This document shows, piece after piece, positions 34,939 through 44,621 of a DNA stretch of 56,022 nucleotides. The stretch comes from CAYXTW01 sp964452645 (lineage in GTDB: Bacteria; Zixibacteria; MSB-5A5; GN15; PGXB01), in NCBI GenBank assembly GCA_964452645.1, contig CAYVMO010000019.1:1-56022 (forward strand), written 5' to 3'. The notes under the pieces were generated by a model. That model saw nothing but the letters and a program-made list of their open reading frames with translations. It ran no database searches and was not told the DNA's origin. Each line of letters starts with the position of its first letter. Position 1 is the first letter of the stretch. The position numbers were made by a program, and so were the translations under genes.

Positions 34939-35187
34939 ATGGCCAAATCAGTAGAAGAAATCGCCGAGGCCATGTTTAATATGGTTAAGGAAGCTCAGGG
35001 TATCAAGAAGCTCAAGGCGATGGACCTCATCAAGGCTATGGTCCAGCTTTATGGTGAAGAAGGCGCCGACAAGAAACAATGTAAGGATGCCATTAAGGAA
35101 TTGATTAATTCCGGACGGTGCGTTTACACCTATTTCGGCGGCAGTTACATCGAGCTTCCGCATAGAGAGGGCGCCGCTAACGACTAA
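34939..35187 (+). CDS. dsrD: sulfite reductase-associated protein DsrD
   Basis: 82 residues with a winged-helix fold, beginning MAKSVEEIAEAMFNMVKEAQ and ending with a YFGGSYIELP wing. Starting at the ATG at 34939 matches the known DsrD length of about 78; an upstream in-frame ATG at 34927 overlaps the dsrB stop. DsrD is found mainly in sulfate/sulfite reducers and activates DsrAB, and it is used as an indicator of the reductive direction. It sits directly behind dsrB as usual. Confidence 0.93.
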   Translation: MAKSVEEIAEAMFNMVKEAQGIKKLKAMDLIKAMVQLYGEEGADKKQCKDAIKELINSGRCVYTYFGGSYIELPHREGAAND

Positions 35188-35214
35188 AATCCCGGCGCCC
35201 CGGGTTTGGATTTT

Positions 35215-36657
35215 ATGGCTTTTAGAACGCCGCGATTGGTAATCGCCGGTTTATCCGGCGATTCGGGTAAGACAATTGTAAGTTTGAGCCTTCTGACGGC
35301 ATTACGTCAGAAGGGGCTTTCGGTATCTGTTTTCAAGAAAGGCCCCGACTATATAGATGCCGCCTGGCTGACGAAAGCCTCCGGGACGATTTGTCGAAAT
35401 CTCGACACTTATCTCGTAAGTTCTGATGATGTATATCGAAATTTTGCAATCAATTCAATTGGTTCCAATATTGCGATTATCGAGGGCAATCGCGGGCTTT
35501 TTGACGGCAAAGATGCCGCAGGAACACACAGTACAGCATCGCTCGCCAGACTACTTAGCGCCCCCATTGTTTTAGTCGTAGATGTTACGAAAGCGACGCG
35601 GACAATTGCCGCGATGATTAAGGGTTGCCTCGATTTTGAAACGGGTCTTAATATTACCGGTATTATTCTTAATAATGTTGCCGGTGAACGACACAAAAAA
35701 ATAATCGCCGAATCTGTTAAAACGTACTGCAATTTGCCGATATTAGGTGCTATTCCGAAATTAACAACTGACGATTCTATTATTCCGGGGCGACATCTCG
35801 GATTGGTTCCGCCTGCGGAGATTGATTCGGGCGCCGCACTGGATAAAAAATTGGCCTATATAGCCGAGCAGTATCTTGACGTTAAATCTCTTCTCGAAAT
35901 TGCCGAAAGCGCCGGGCCGATTGAAAATCCGGAGGAAATTCCTTCAGAGAAAGTGGCAACAAAGGTAAAAGTCGGATATTTCAAAGATTCGATCTTTACT
36001 TTCTATTATCCGGAAAATTTGGAGGCGCTCGAGAGAGCCGGCGCCGATCTGGTACTTATTTCTTCCGTCGAAGACAAACAACTGCCGCAAATCGATGCCC
36101 TTTATGTCGGCGGTGGTTTTCCGGAGACGCAGGCTGAAAAATTAGCTGAAAACAAGAGCATGCAGCGATCGGTTAAGTTGGCGGCGGAAAACGGGATGCC
36201 GATTTATGCCGAATGCGGCGGTCTGATATATTTATCGCGATCAATTAAATGGAAAGATAACTATTATCCCATGACCGGCCTGTTACCAATCGATTTACAG
36301 ATGCATGACAAACCGGTCGGTCATGGTTATACGCGGTTAAAAGTGGATAAAACCAACCCGTTCTACAAAATCGGAGATATAATCAAGGGTCATGAATTTC
36401 ATTACTCCGGCCCGATTTTAATTGAAGAAGATATAGATAATTGCATGGAAGTTCAATCCGGATTCGGTTTGGGCGAAAAACGAGACGGGATTGTTTTAAA
36501 AAATACTCTGGCCTGTTACACACATATTCACTCTGACGGCGTAAAAAGCTGGGCTCCGGCTTTGGTCGAAAAGGCCTTGAAATATAAATGTAACAGGGAG
36601 GGTGATGAACCGCGAAATTTTAGGGGAAAAATAGCGAAGGCCACTACGGCCGCATAG
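35215..36657 (+). CDS. dsrN: siroheme amidase DsrN (cobyrinate a,c-diamide synthase-like)
   Basis: 480 residues from the ATG at 35215 (an in-frame TTG three codons earlier is possible). The N-terminal half is a CbiA-type P-loop synthetase: VIAGLSGDSGKTIVSLSLL, FKKGPDYIDAAWL, EGNRGLFDGKDAAGTHSTASLARLL. The C-terminal half is a class I glutamine amidotransferase-like domain with the nucleophile in YAECGGLIYLS and later GHEFHYS. DsrN amidates siroheme to siroheme amide, the DsrAB cofactor (shown for Allochromatium). Homology to CobB is close, but the location within dsr points to DsrN. No cobalamin genes adjoin it. Confidence 0.9.
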   Translation: MAFRTPRLVIAGLSGDSGKTIVSLSLLTALRQKGLSVSVFKKGPDYIDAAWLTKASGTICRNLDTYLVSSDDVYRNFAINSIGSNIAIIEGNRGLFDGKDAAGTHSTASLARLLSAPIVLVVDVTKATRTIAAMIKGCLDFETGLNITGIILNNVAGERHKKIIAESVKTYCNLPILGAIPKLTTDDSIIPGRHLGLVPPAEIDSGAALDKKLAYIAEQYLDVKSLLEIAESAGPIENPEEIPSEKVATKVKVGYFKDSIFTFYYPENLEALERAGADLVLISSVEDKQLPQIDALYVGGGFPETQAEKLAENKSMQRSVKLAAENGMPIYAECGGLIYLSRSIKWKDNYYPMTGLLPIDLQMHDKPVGHGYTRLKVDKTNPFYKIGDIIKGHEFHYSGPILIEEDIDNCMEVQSGFGLGEKRDGIVLKNTLACYTHIHSDGVKSWAPALVEKALKYKCNREGDEPRNFRGKIAKATTAA

Positions 36658-36789
36658 ATGTAAAGGTGTATAAAGACTCAATTATAGATTATAGCAAGAT
36701 GTAAATTGAAATAAAATACCGTCGCGAATTCAAAACCGGTTGCCGAGATTTCCCGGCGGTAATGAAATCAGATATGAAAGAATTGTATT

Positions 36790-38475
36790 ATGGCCAAAGT
36801 CGTTAAGAAAAAGAAAAGGGGACTTCATAGCCTGAGGTCTTCGGGCGGTGGTTCCGGGGTCGAAACATCTCCGCTGCGCCCTATATTTATTGAAAAAAGG
36901 CCGCCGTGCGGCGACGGTTGTCCGAATCACAACCCGATAAGAAAAATGCTGACTACGATTCAGAAGGCGGAGGATTATAAAAAGCCTTATGACCAGGCGT
37001 TCGAAGAAGCCTTCTATATCTTTATGGAAAAAACACCTTTTCCGTCGGTATGTGGTCGTGTCTGCCCTCACCCCTGTGAAACCGACTGCAACCGCAAGGA
37101 AAAAGAAGGTTCTGTGCGAATCAATAAAGTTGAGCGCTTTATAGGTGATTTTGGTCTGGAGAAGAAATTAAAGCCGAAGATGCTGACCGATGAGAAACGA
37201 TCGGAAAAAATCGCTATCATCGGTTCCGGCCCCGGCGGCGTTTCGTGTGCTTATCAACTGGCTCGGCGAGGATATCAGGTGACTATTTTCGAAGCCTTCC
37301 CGAAAGCCGGTGGCATGTTACGCTATGGTATCCCCGATTACCGCCTTCCTCTTGATATTCTGGACGCAGAAATCAGCCGAGTTCTGGATATGGGTGTGGA
37401 GTTGAAATTGAATACTTCGGTCGGCAATGATGTTTCGCTTGACGACCTCCGGAAAGATTTCGACGCTATCTTTATAGCCATCGGCGCTCATAAAGGGTAT
37501 TTGTTACGAGTCGAAGGCGAAGATGCCCCTAATGTTTATACCGGTGTTGATTTTCTCCATCGGGTCAACGAAGGAGAGAAGGTCGAAATCGGTAACAGCG
37601 TCGTCGTTATCGGCGGTGGCGACACCGCCATCGATGCCGCTCGTGTCGCATTGCGCATGGGCGCTAAAGCAACCATACTTTACCGTCGGACGCGAAAAGA
37701 AATGCCGGCCATTGAAGAGGAAATCGAGGGCGCATTGGAAGAAGGCGTCGAAATTCATTTTCTGGCCGCTCCCGCCGAGATTTATAAAAATAACGGCAAA
37801 GCCACCGGTATGAAATGTCAGAAGATGGAATTGGGCGAGCCTGATGATTCCGGCCGGCGGCGTCCGGTACCGATTGAGGGCGATACTTTTGATTTGAATT
37901 TCACGACGCTTATTCCGTCTATAAGTCAGGAACCGGATTTCAACGGATTCGATACTCTCATCGAGGGTCGCGATTGGATTAAGGTCGATGAGAAATTTAA
38001 AACTAAAATCGATGATGTCTTTTCCGGCGGTGATAATGTCAATCTCGGTCTGGTGATCGACGCCATCTTCCACGGCCGGCGGGCGGCCGAAGCGATTCAC
38101 GAGAAATTCTCCGGTGAGGCCATGCCGCCCGTGCTTCCCAATCTGGGTGTGATTAAATTCGATAAGATAAAGCTCAGCTACTATGAAGCCAGCAATCCGG
38201 TCGAAATAAGGGAGCTTCCGGTCGCGGAGCGATTTAAGAAGATGGATGCCGAAATCGTGTCGACGCTGACGCAGGATGAGGCCATTCACGAGTCCAAACG
38301 ATGTATGAGCTGCGGGATGTGTTTTGATTGCGGCTCCTGTTGGAGTTATTGCCAGGATAACGCCGTCATAAAACCGCTTATTAAGGGGCAGGAATACAAA
38401 TTCAAACTTGAATTTTGTAACGGCTGTAAAAAATGCGCCGAGAATTGCCCGTGCGGATATATTGAAATGCATTAA
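36790..38475 (+). CDS. dsrL: DsrL-like iron-sulfur flavoprotein (NAD(P)H oxidoreductase)
   Basis: 561 residues built like a glutamate synthase small subunit. The N-terminal cysteine motifs are CGDGCPNHNPI and CGRVCPHPCETDC. A FAD site (IGSGPGGVSCAYQLARRG), a pyridine nucleotide site (VVIGGGDTAIDAARVALRMGA with YRRTRKEMPA) and a second FAD segment (VFSGGDNVNLG) follow. The C-terminus has two [4Fe-4S] sites: CMSCGMCFDCGSCWSYC and CNGCKKCAENCPCG. DsrL delivers electrons between NAD(P)H and DsrAB. In oxidisers it is larger; the shorter DsrL-2 type has been reported in reducers and disproportionators. It lies between dsrN and dsrC. It could be confused with other GltD homologues, but the context is strong. 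Confidence 0.85.
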   Translation: MAKVVKKKKRGLHSLRSSGGGSGVETSPLRPIFIEKRPPCGDGCPNHNPIRKMLTTIQKAEDYKKPYDQAFEEAFYIFMEKTPFPSVCGRVCPHPCETDCNRKEKEGSVRINKVERFIGDFGLEKKLKPKMLTDEKRSEKIAIIGSGPGGVSCAYQLARRGYQVTIFEAFPKAGGMLRYGIPDYRLPLDILDAEISRVLDMGVELKLNTSVGNDVSLDDLRKDFDAIFIAIGAHKGYLLRVEGEDAPNVYTGVDFLHRVNEGEKVEIGNSVVVIGGGDTAIDAARVALRMGAKATILYRRTRKEMPAIEEEIEGALEEGVEIHFLAAPAEIYKNNGKATGMKCQKMELGEPDDSGRRRPVPIEGDTFDLNFTTLIPSISQEPDFNGFDTLIEGRDWIKVDEKFKTKIDDVFSGGDNVNLGLVIDAIFHGRRAAEAIHEKFSGEAMPPVLPNLGVIKFDKIKLSYYEASNPVEIRELPVAERFKKMDAEIVSTLTQDEAIHESKRCMSCGMCFDCGSCWSYCQDNAVIKPLIKGQEYKFKLEFCNGCKKCAENCPCGYIEMH

Positions 38476-38536
38476 CGGATGGTTTGGAAATAAATTATTA
38501 CTATTAATAGAAGCAATATAATAATAAGGAGTTAGG

Positions 38537-38854
38537 ATGCCTATTTTCGAGTATGGTGACATTAAAATCGATGTCGACGAAGACGGTTTCATGCAGGAAC
38601 CGGATCAGTGGAACGATGCAGTTGCCACGGCTCTGGCAACGACCGAAGGTGTCGACAACATGACTGAAGAACACTGGAAGCTGGTTAATTACCTCAGAGA
38701 GTATTACCTGAAGTTCGGGATTGCCCCCATGATTCGTAAACTCTGTAAGGAAACCGGATTCCCGTTGAAGAAGGTTTATGAGTTGTTTCCGTCAGGTCCG
38801 GCGAAGGGCGCCTGCAAGGTGGCTGGATTGGCGAAGCCGACCGGCTGCGTATAA
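38537..38854 (+). CDS. dsrC: sulfur-carrier protein DsrC
   Basis: 105 residues. The two conserved cysteines of the flexible C-terminal arm are Cys93 (GACKVAG) and Cys104 (TGCV), ten residues apart, as in true DsrC rather than TusE, which lacks the first. DsrC carries the sulfur of the sulfite reductase product as a trisulfide, which DsrK then reduces. GGAG lies just upstream of the ATG. The gene is close to dsrL-like (61 bp) and precedes the RsbRD-domain gene. Confidence 0.97.
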   Translation: MPIFEYGDIKIDVDEDGFMQEPDQWNDAVATALATTEGVDNMTEEHWKLVNYLREYYLKFGIAPMIRKLCKETGFPLKKVYELFPSGPAKGACKVAGLAKPTGCV

Positions 38855-38867
38855 CTGAATTTTAAAC

Positions 38868-38904
38868 GGCGGGGATTTCGGCGACTTTTATACGGAACCC
38901 CGCC
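38868..38904 (+). other. hairpin after dsrC
   Basis: GGCGGGG (38868-38874) pairs with CCCCGCC (38898-38904). There is no T-run, so it is more likely to protect the upstream mRNA or act as a partial stop than to be a full terminator. Confidence 0.4.
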
Positions 38905-38949
38905 AAGTGTTATTAGAAATAGTGCATCTTTCGATATTGATGTCGGATA

Positions 38950-39474
38950 ATGTTATTTGAAGAGCTTCTAAAAGAAAAGAGATCGACCATTCTGAAAGGA
39001 TGGTTCCGGTCGATTCTTGAATCTTACCCGGCCGATGCCGCTCAAAAATTCGAGCAGATCGTGGATAGATTTGACAATCCTGTCGGCAGTTCTATTTCAC
39101 GTGCTATCGAAGTAATCTATGATGAATTATTAGGCGATATGGATGCGGCCAATCTCAATAAGTCTCTGGATGAGATAATTCGCATCAGATCGGTTCAGGA
39201 TTTCCAACCTTCACAGGCCGTCGCCTTTCCACTGCTTTTGAAAAAAGTGATTTACGATAACCTGCATCAGGACATTCACAACAATGGGCTCACCAGAGAA
39301 ATAATTGAATTCGAATCCAAAATCGACCGCCTGTCTATGCTGGCCTTTGATATTTACATGCAATGTCGCGAAAAATTGTTTGATTTAAAATTACGACAAA
39401 AAGAGGGCGTATTCACTCCGGTCGAACGATTAAATCGTCGCCTGGGGACCGCCGGCCCGAAAAGGGGAGCATAG
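38950..39474 (+). CDS. RsbRD N-terminal-domain protein in the dsr locus
   Basis: 174 residues, mostly helical, with no membrane segment. The pattern LLKEKRSTILKGWFRSILESYP and a later LDEIIRIRSVQDFQPSQAVAFPLLLKKVI fits the RsbRD_N family, a globin-like non-heme sensor module otherwise found in front of STAS domains in stressosome proteins. Here it stands alone, without STAS. Similar stand-alone proteins next to dsrMKJOP are seen in sulfate reducers; their function is not established. It starts about 96 bp after dsrC and ends 49 bp before dsrM. Confidence 0.7.
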   Translation: MLFEELLKEKRSTILKGWFRSILESYPADAAQKFEQIVDRFDNPVGSSISRAIEVIYDELLGDMDAANLNKSLDEIIRIRSVQDFQPSQAVAFPLLLKKVIYDNLHQDIHNNGLTREIIEFESKIDRLSMLAFDIYMQCREKLFDLKLRQKEGVFTPVERLNRRLGTAGPKRGA

Positions 39475-39523
39475 AATTGAACAAGATGAAATTTATTTTT
39501 ATAAAAGAGGAGTTGACTATATA

Positions 39524-40519
39524 ATGAGAGGATTATATTCGCTCTTTTTACTATTATTCCTCATTTGCCTCGCGTTTGTCGGAGCCTATGTACTGAAATT
39601 CCATCTGCTTATGGGAGTCATTATACCATATTGCGCTTTTGCCGTTTTTATAGTCGGAATTCTCTACCGTGTAATAAAATGGGCCCGCTCCCCGGTTCCT
39701 TTTCGCATCCCGACTACCTGCGGTCAGCAAAAATCATTGTCCTGGATTAAGACCAACAATCTGGAAAGCCCCTACAATATTTTCGGTGTTATCGGGCGCA
39801 TGCTTCTGGAAATACTCGTTTTTCGTTCTCTTTTCAGAAACACAAAATCGGAACTCAGGGATGGAAAGTTGGTTTATGGCCAGAATATCTGGCTCTGGCT
39901 GGCCGGATTGGCTTTCCACTGGACATTTCTGATAATCGTCCTGCGGCATCTTCGTTTCTTTACCGAGCCGGTTATCTTTTTTGTTCCTTATATTCAGAAT
40001 CTTGATGGGCTTCTGGAGATAGGGCTCCCGGTTCTTTATATGACCGATGTCATCTTCCTTATTGCCATAGGTTATCTCTTCTTAAGAAGGGTCGCAATTG
40101 CGCAGGTTCGGTATATCTCTCTGGAAAGCGATTATTTCCCGCTCTTTTTGATTTTCACGATCGGCCTGACCGGCGTGTTGATGAGATATTTCGCGGCCTT
40201 CAAAGTGAATATCATAGATGTTAAAACCCTCGCGATGGGACTTGTAAATTTCAATCCGGTGATTCCGGTGGGAATCGGATGGTTATTCTATTTGCATCTT
40301 TTCCTGGTTTCGACTCTTCTATTTTACTTCCCGATGAGTAAGTTGATGCACATGGGTGGCGTCTTTCTCAGTCCTACCCGGAATCTGGCCAACAACAGCC
40401 GGGTACGCCGGCATATCAATCCCTGGAATTATCCTGTTAAGGTACATACTTATCAAGAGTACGAAGATGAATTCAGGGAAGTTATGAAAGCGGCGGGTAT
40501 GCCGTTGGAGAAAGAATGA
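39524..40519 (+). CDS. dsrM: DsrM, membrane cytochrome b subunit of DsrMKJOP
   Basis: 331 residues with about six membrane helices (start at residues 3-25, then 32-50, and four more between 120 and 290). This NarI-like diheme cytochrome b takes electrons from the quinone pool and passes them to DsrK. The His-rich helices LAFHWTFLIIVLRHLRF and YLHLFLVSTLLFYF hold candidate heme ligands. AGAGGAG lies upstream of the start. It is separated from dsrK by one base. Confidence 0.95.
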   Translation: MRGLYSLFLLLFLICLAFVGAYVLKFHLLMGVIIPYCAFAVFIVGILYRVIKWARSPVPFRIPTTCGQQKSLSWIKTNNLESPYNIFGVIGRMLLEILVFRSLFRNTKSELRDGKLVYGQNIWLWLAGLAFHWTFLIIVLRHLRFFTEPVIFFVPYIQNLDGLLEIGLPVLYMTDVIFLIAIGYLFLRRVAIAQVRYISLESDYFPLFLIFTIGLTGVLMRYFAAFKVNIIDVKTLAMGLVNFNPVIPVGIGWLFYLHLFLVSTLLFYFPMSKLMHMGGVFLSPTRNLANNSRVRRHINPWNYPVKVHTYQEYEDEFREVMKAAGMPLEKE

Positions 40520-40520
40520 T

Positions 40521-42156
<1,636 letters not shown>

Positions 42157-42164
<8 letters not shown>

Positions 42165-42543
42165 TGCATGGAAAATCATCGGCGGTATAATAATCTTCCT
42201 CATTTTGATAACCGGTCCGGCGTGGTACGATATGGCCAGCGGCAAAGCCGAATACAAACCAAATCCGAAAATAGTCACGACTGAAAAGCACTGTGTCATG
42301 CCGACCGAATATATGAAAGAATCGCATATGAAGCTTCTCGATGAGTGGCGTAATAGTGTTGTCCGAGATGGCAAGCGGATTTTCACGTCATTTGACGGCA
42401 AGCAATATAATATGAGTCTTGTCAATACCTGTATGAAATGTCATCCCAATAAGTCCGAATTCTGCGATGAATGCCATAACTACAGTGCCGTCGGTCAACC
42501 GGATTGCTGGAATTGCCATGTAGAACCGAAGGAGAATAAATGA
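42157..42543 (+). CDS. dsrJ: DsrJ, triheme cytochrome c
   Basis: 128 residues from the ATG at 42157, which has GGAGG about 12 bases upstream and overlaps dsrK by 8 bp. One N-terminal helix (IIGGIIIFLILITGPAW) anchors it. Three CxxCH sites (CMKCH, CDECH, CWNCH) hold the hemes. A cysteine at 46 (EKHCVMPTEYM) matches the conserved residue linked to the unusual His/Cys heme of DsrJ. The function is periplasmic electron transfer within DsrMKJOP. Confidence 0.95.
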
Positions 42544-43316
42544 TGGGTATCGATAGAAGAAAATTCCTGACAATCGCCGGATTAACCGCTGCCGCCGCCA
42601 TCGGCAAAAAAACGCTGGGCGATTCGCTTACGGCCGATACGCGGGAGCTTTTGCCTAAAGATGAATCGCTGGTGGGCAAAAGGTGGGCGATGATTTTCGA
42701 TATCAAAAAATGTCTTCACAAGGATGGTTGTACGGTCTGCATGGATGCATGTCATCAGATTCATAATGTTCCCGATTTCGGGAATAAAAAGGACGAAGTC
42801 AAATGGATTTGGAAAGAGCCGTTCGAACATGCATTACCTGATAACGAAAGCGAGTACGTCAAAGAAGAATTCAAGGATAAACCGGTTATCGTAATGTGTA
42901 ACCATTGCGACAACCCTCCCTGCGTACGAGTCTGCCCGACACAGGCAACGTGGAAACGTGCCGATGGTATCGTCATGATGGACATGCACCGCTGTATCGG
43001 TTGTCGATACTGCGTGGCCGGCTGCCCCTACGGTTCTCGAAGCTTCAACTGGCGTGATCCCCGGCCATTCATAAAAAATGAAAATCCGGAATATCCCACG
43101 CGCGAGCGTGGTGTCGTAGAAAAATGCGATTTCTGCGCGGAACGACTGGCATTCGGATTGCAGCCGCGCTGCGTTGAAGTCTGCCCCGAAAAAGCACTGA
43201 AGTTCGGCGATCTGGAAGATCCGGAATCGGAAGTCAGGCAGATTTTGCATGACAATTTTGCTATTCGCCGCAAACCCGGCCTGGGCACCAACCCGCAGGT
43301 CTATTACTTGGTATGA
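42540..43316 (+). CDS. dsrO: DsrO, periplasmic iron-sulfur subunit
   Basis: 258 residues with a twin-arginine signal (DRRKFLTIAGLTAAAAIG). The ferredoxin-like region has several CxxCxxxC sets: CTVCMDACH, CNHCDNPPCVRVCP, CIGCRYCVAGCPYG and CDFCAE...CVEVCPE. The start may be the ATG at 42540 or the next at 42543, where GGAG has better spacing. It overlaps dsrJ by 4 bp, and it is exported through Tat before joining DsrP. Confidence 0.95.
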   Translation: MMGIDRRKFLTIAGLTAAAAIGKKTLGDSLTADTRELLPKDESLVGKRWAMIFDIKKCLHKDGCTVCMDACHQIHNVPDFGNKKDEVKWIWKEPFEHALPDNESEYVKEEFKDKPVIVMCNHCDNPPCVRVCPTQATWKRADGIVMMDMHRCIGCRYCVAGCPYGSRSFNWRDPRPFIKNENPEYPTRERGVVEKCDFCAERLAFGLQPRCVEVCPEKALKFGDLEDPESEVRQILHDNFAIRRKPGLGTNPQVYYLV

Positions 43317-43323
43317 GGTAGTT

Positions 43324-44535
43324 ATGCTGGAAAAAGCGATTACTGGAAGTAAAAAATACTGGGCCTGGGTGGGTTTTTTGATGCTCGTCATCTTTGTCGG
43401 CTTTCTATTCTACCTCAGGCAGTTAAGCCATGGTTTGACCGTTACAGGATTGAGCCGGGATGTCTCGTGGGGATTTTACATCGCCCAGTTTACATTTTTG
43501 GTCGGTGTCGCCGCTTCGGCGGTCATGGTCGTCCTGCCATATTACCTGCACAATTTCAAAGCCTTCGCAAAAATAGTTATTCTCGGCGAATTTTTCGCGG
43601 TCGGCTCGGTGATTATGTGTATGTTATTCGTCTTCGTCGATATGGGCCAACCCTTCCGGGCCATGAATATTATCCTGCACCCGACGCCGAATTCACTGAT
43701 GTTCTGGGATCTGTTTGTTCTTTCCGGTTATCTGGGATTAAATGTCCTTATCAGCCTGATCGTGCTGGCATCCGAAAGAAAAGGAATTGCCCCGCCGAAG
43801 TGGATTAAGCCGTTCATAATCATATCAATACCGTGGGCGGTCAGTATTCATACCGTCACCGCCTTTCTGTATTCCGGCCTGGCAGCTCGCGCTTTCTGGA
43901 TGACGGCCGTGCTGGCGCCGCGATTTCTGGCCTCGGCTTTTTCATCGGGTCCCGCTCTGCTGATTCTTCTGGCTATTATTATCAAGAGAATTACAAGATT
44001 CGACGCCGGCAGGGAGGCCATTCAAAAACTGGGACAAATCGTGGCCTACGCCATGTGTTTCAATGTTTTTCTGATTCTGATGGAATTGTTCACAACTCTT
44101 TACAGCGATATACCGGAGCATCTGCATCATTTTGAATTTCTGTTTTTCGGACTCGGCGGTAATACGACATTGGTCCCGTGGATGTGGACGTCGGTCGTTC
44201 TGGCGATCGTCTCAATTGTACTATTGGTAAACCCAAAAACACGGAAAAATGAAAATATCCTCGCTTTTGCCTGTGTCACCGTTTTTGTCTCGATCTGGAT
44301 CGACAAAGGTCTCGGTATGATCATTACCGGGTTTATACCGTCACCCCTCGGAGATGTTCCCCATTACTGGCCGACCTGGACCGAGTTTATGATTTCCACG
44401 GGCGTGTACGGTATCGGTGCGCTGTTAATAACACTATTTTATAAAATGACTCTTTCGGTGCGCGGTCAGATTAAATCGGAATCGGATATAGAGGAATTCG
44501 AGGAGGTTGCGGCGGAAGCCAAACCGATAGGATGA
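43324..44535 (+). CDS. dsrP: DsrP, NrfD-like membrane subunit
   Basis: 403 residues with about ten helices, starting MLEKAITGSKKYWAW at 43324; an earlier in-frame ATG inside dsrO is not used because GAGGTA lies just before this one. NrfD/PsrC-like proteins exchange electrons with quinones, and DsrP forms a pair with DsrO. It ends with an acidic tail and closes the dsrMKJOP block. Confidence 0.93.
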   Translation: MLEKAITGSKKYWAWVGFLMLVIFVGFLFYLRQLSHGLTVTGLSRDVSWGFYIAQFTFLVGVAASAVMVVLPYYLHNFKAFAKIVILGEFFAVGSVIMCMLFVFVDMGQPFRAMNIILHPTPNSLMFWDLFVLSGYLGLNVLISLIVLASERKGIAPPKWIKPFIIISIPWAVSIHTVTAFLYSGLAARAFWMTAVLAPRFLASAFSSGPALLILLAIIIKRITRFDAGREAIQKLGQIVAYAMCFNVFLILMELFTTLYSDIPEHLHHFEFLFFGLGGNTTLVPWMWTSVVLAIVSIVLLVNPKTRKNENILAFACVTVFVSIWIDKGLGMIITGFIPSPLGDVPHYWPTWTEFMISTGVYGIGALLITLFYKMTLSVRGQIKSESDIEEFEEVAAEAKPIG

Positions 44536-44621
44536 ACAGCAGCTAATATAACCTTTGATAGCGGGATGAATATCACCGGGGTTGTTTTATGCAGGCAATC
44601 CCATAAATTTCCGAGTAAGAT

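Noticed and set aside
35215..36657. Cobalamin gene cobB/cbiA
   Set aside because: The homology fits, but there are no other corrin genes here and the position between dsrD and the dsrL-like gene points to DsrN.
37504..38592. A 362-residue open frame on the minus strand
   Set aside because: Antisense to the dsrL-like gene and dsrC; both plus-strand products are conserved.
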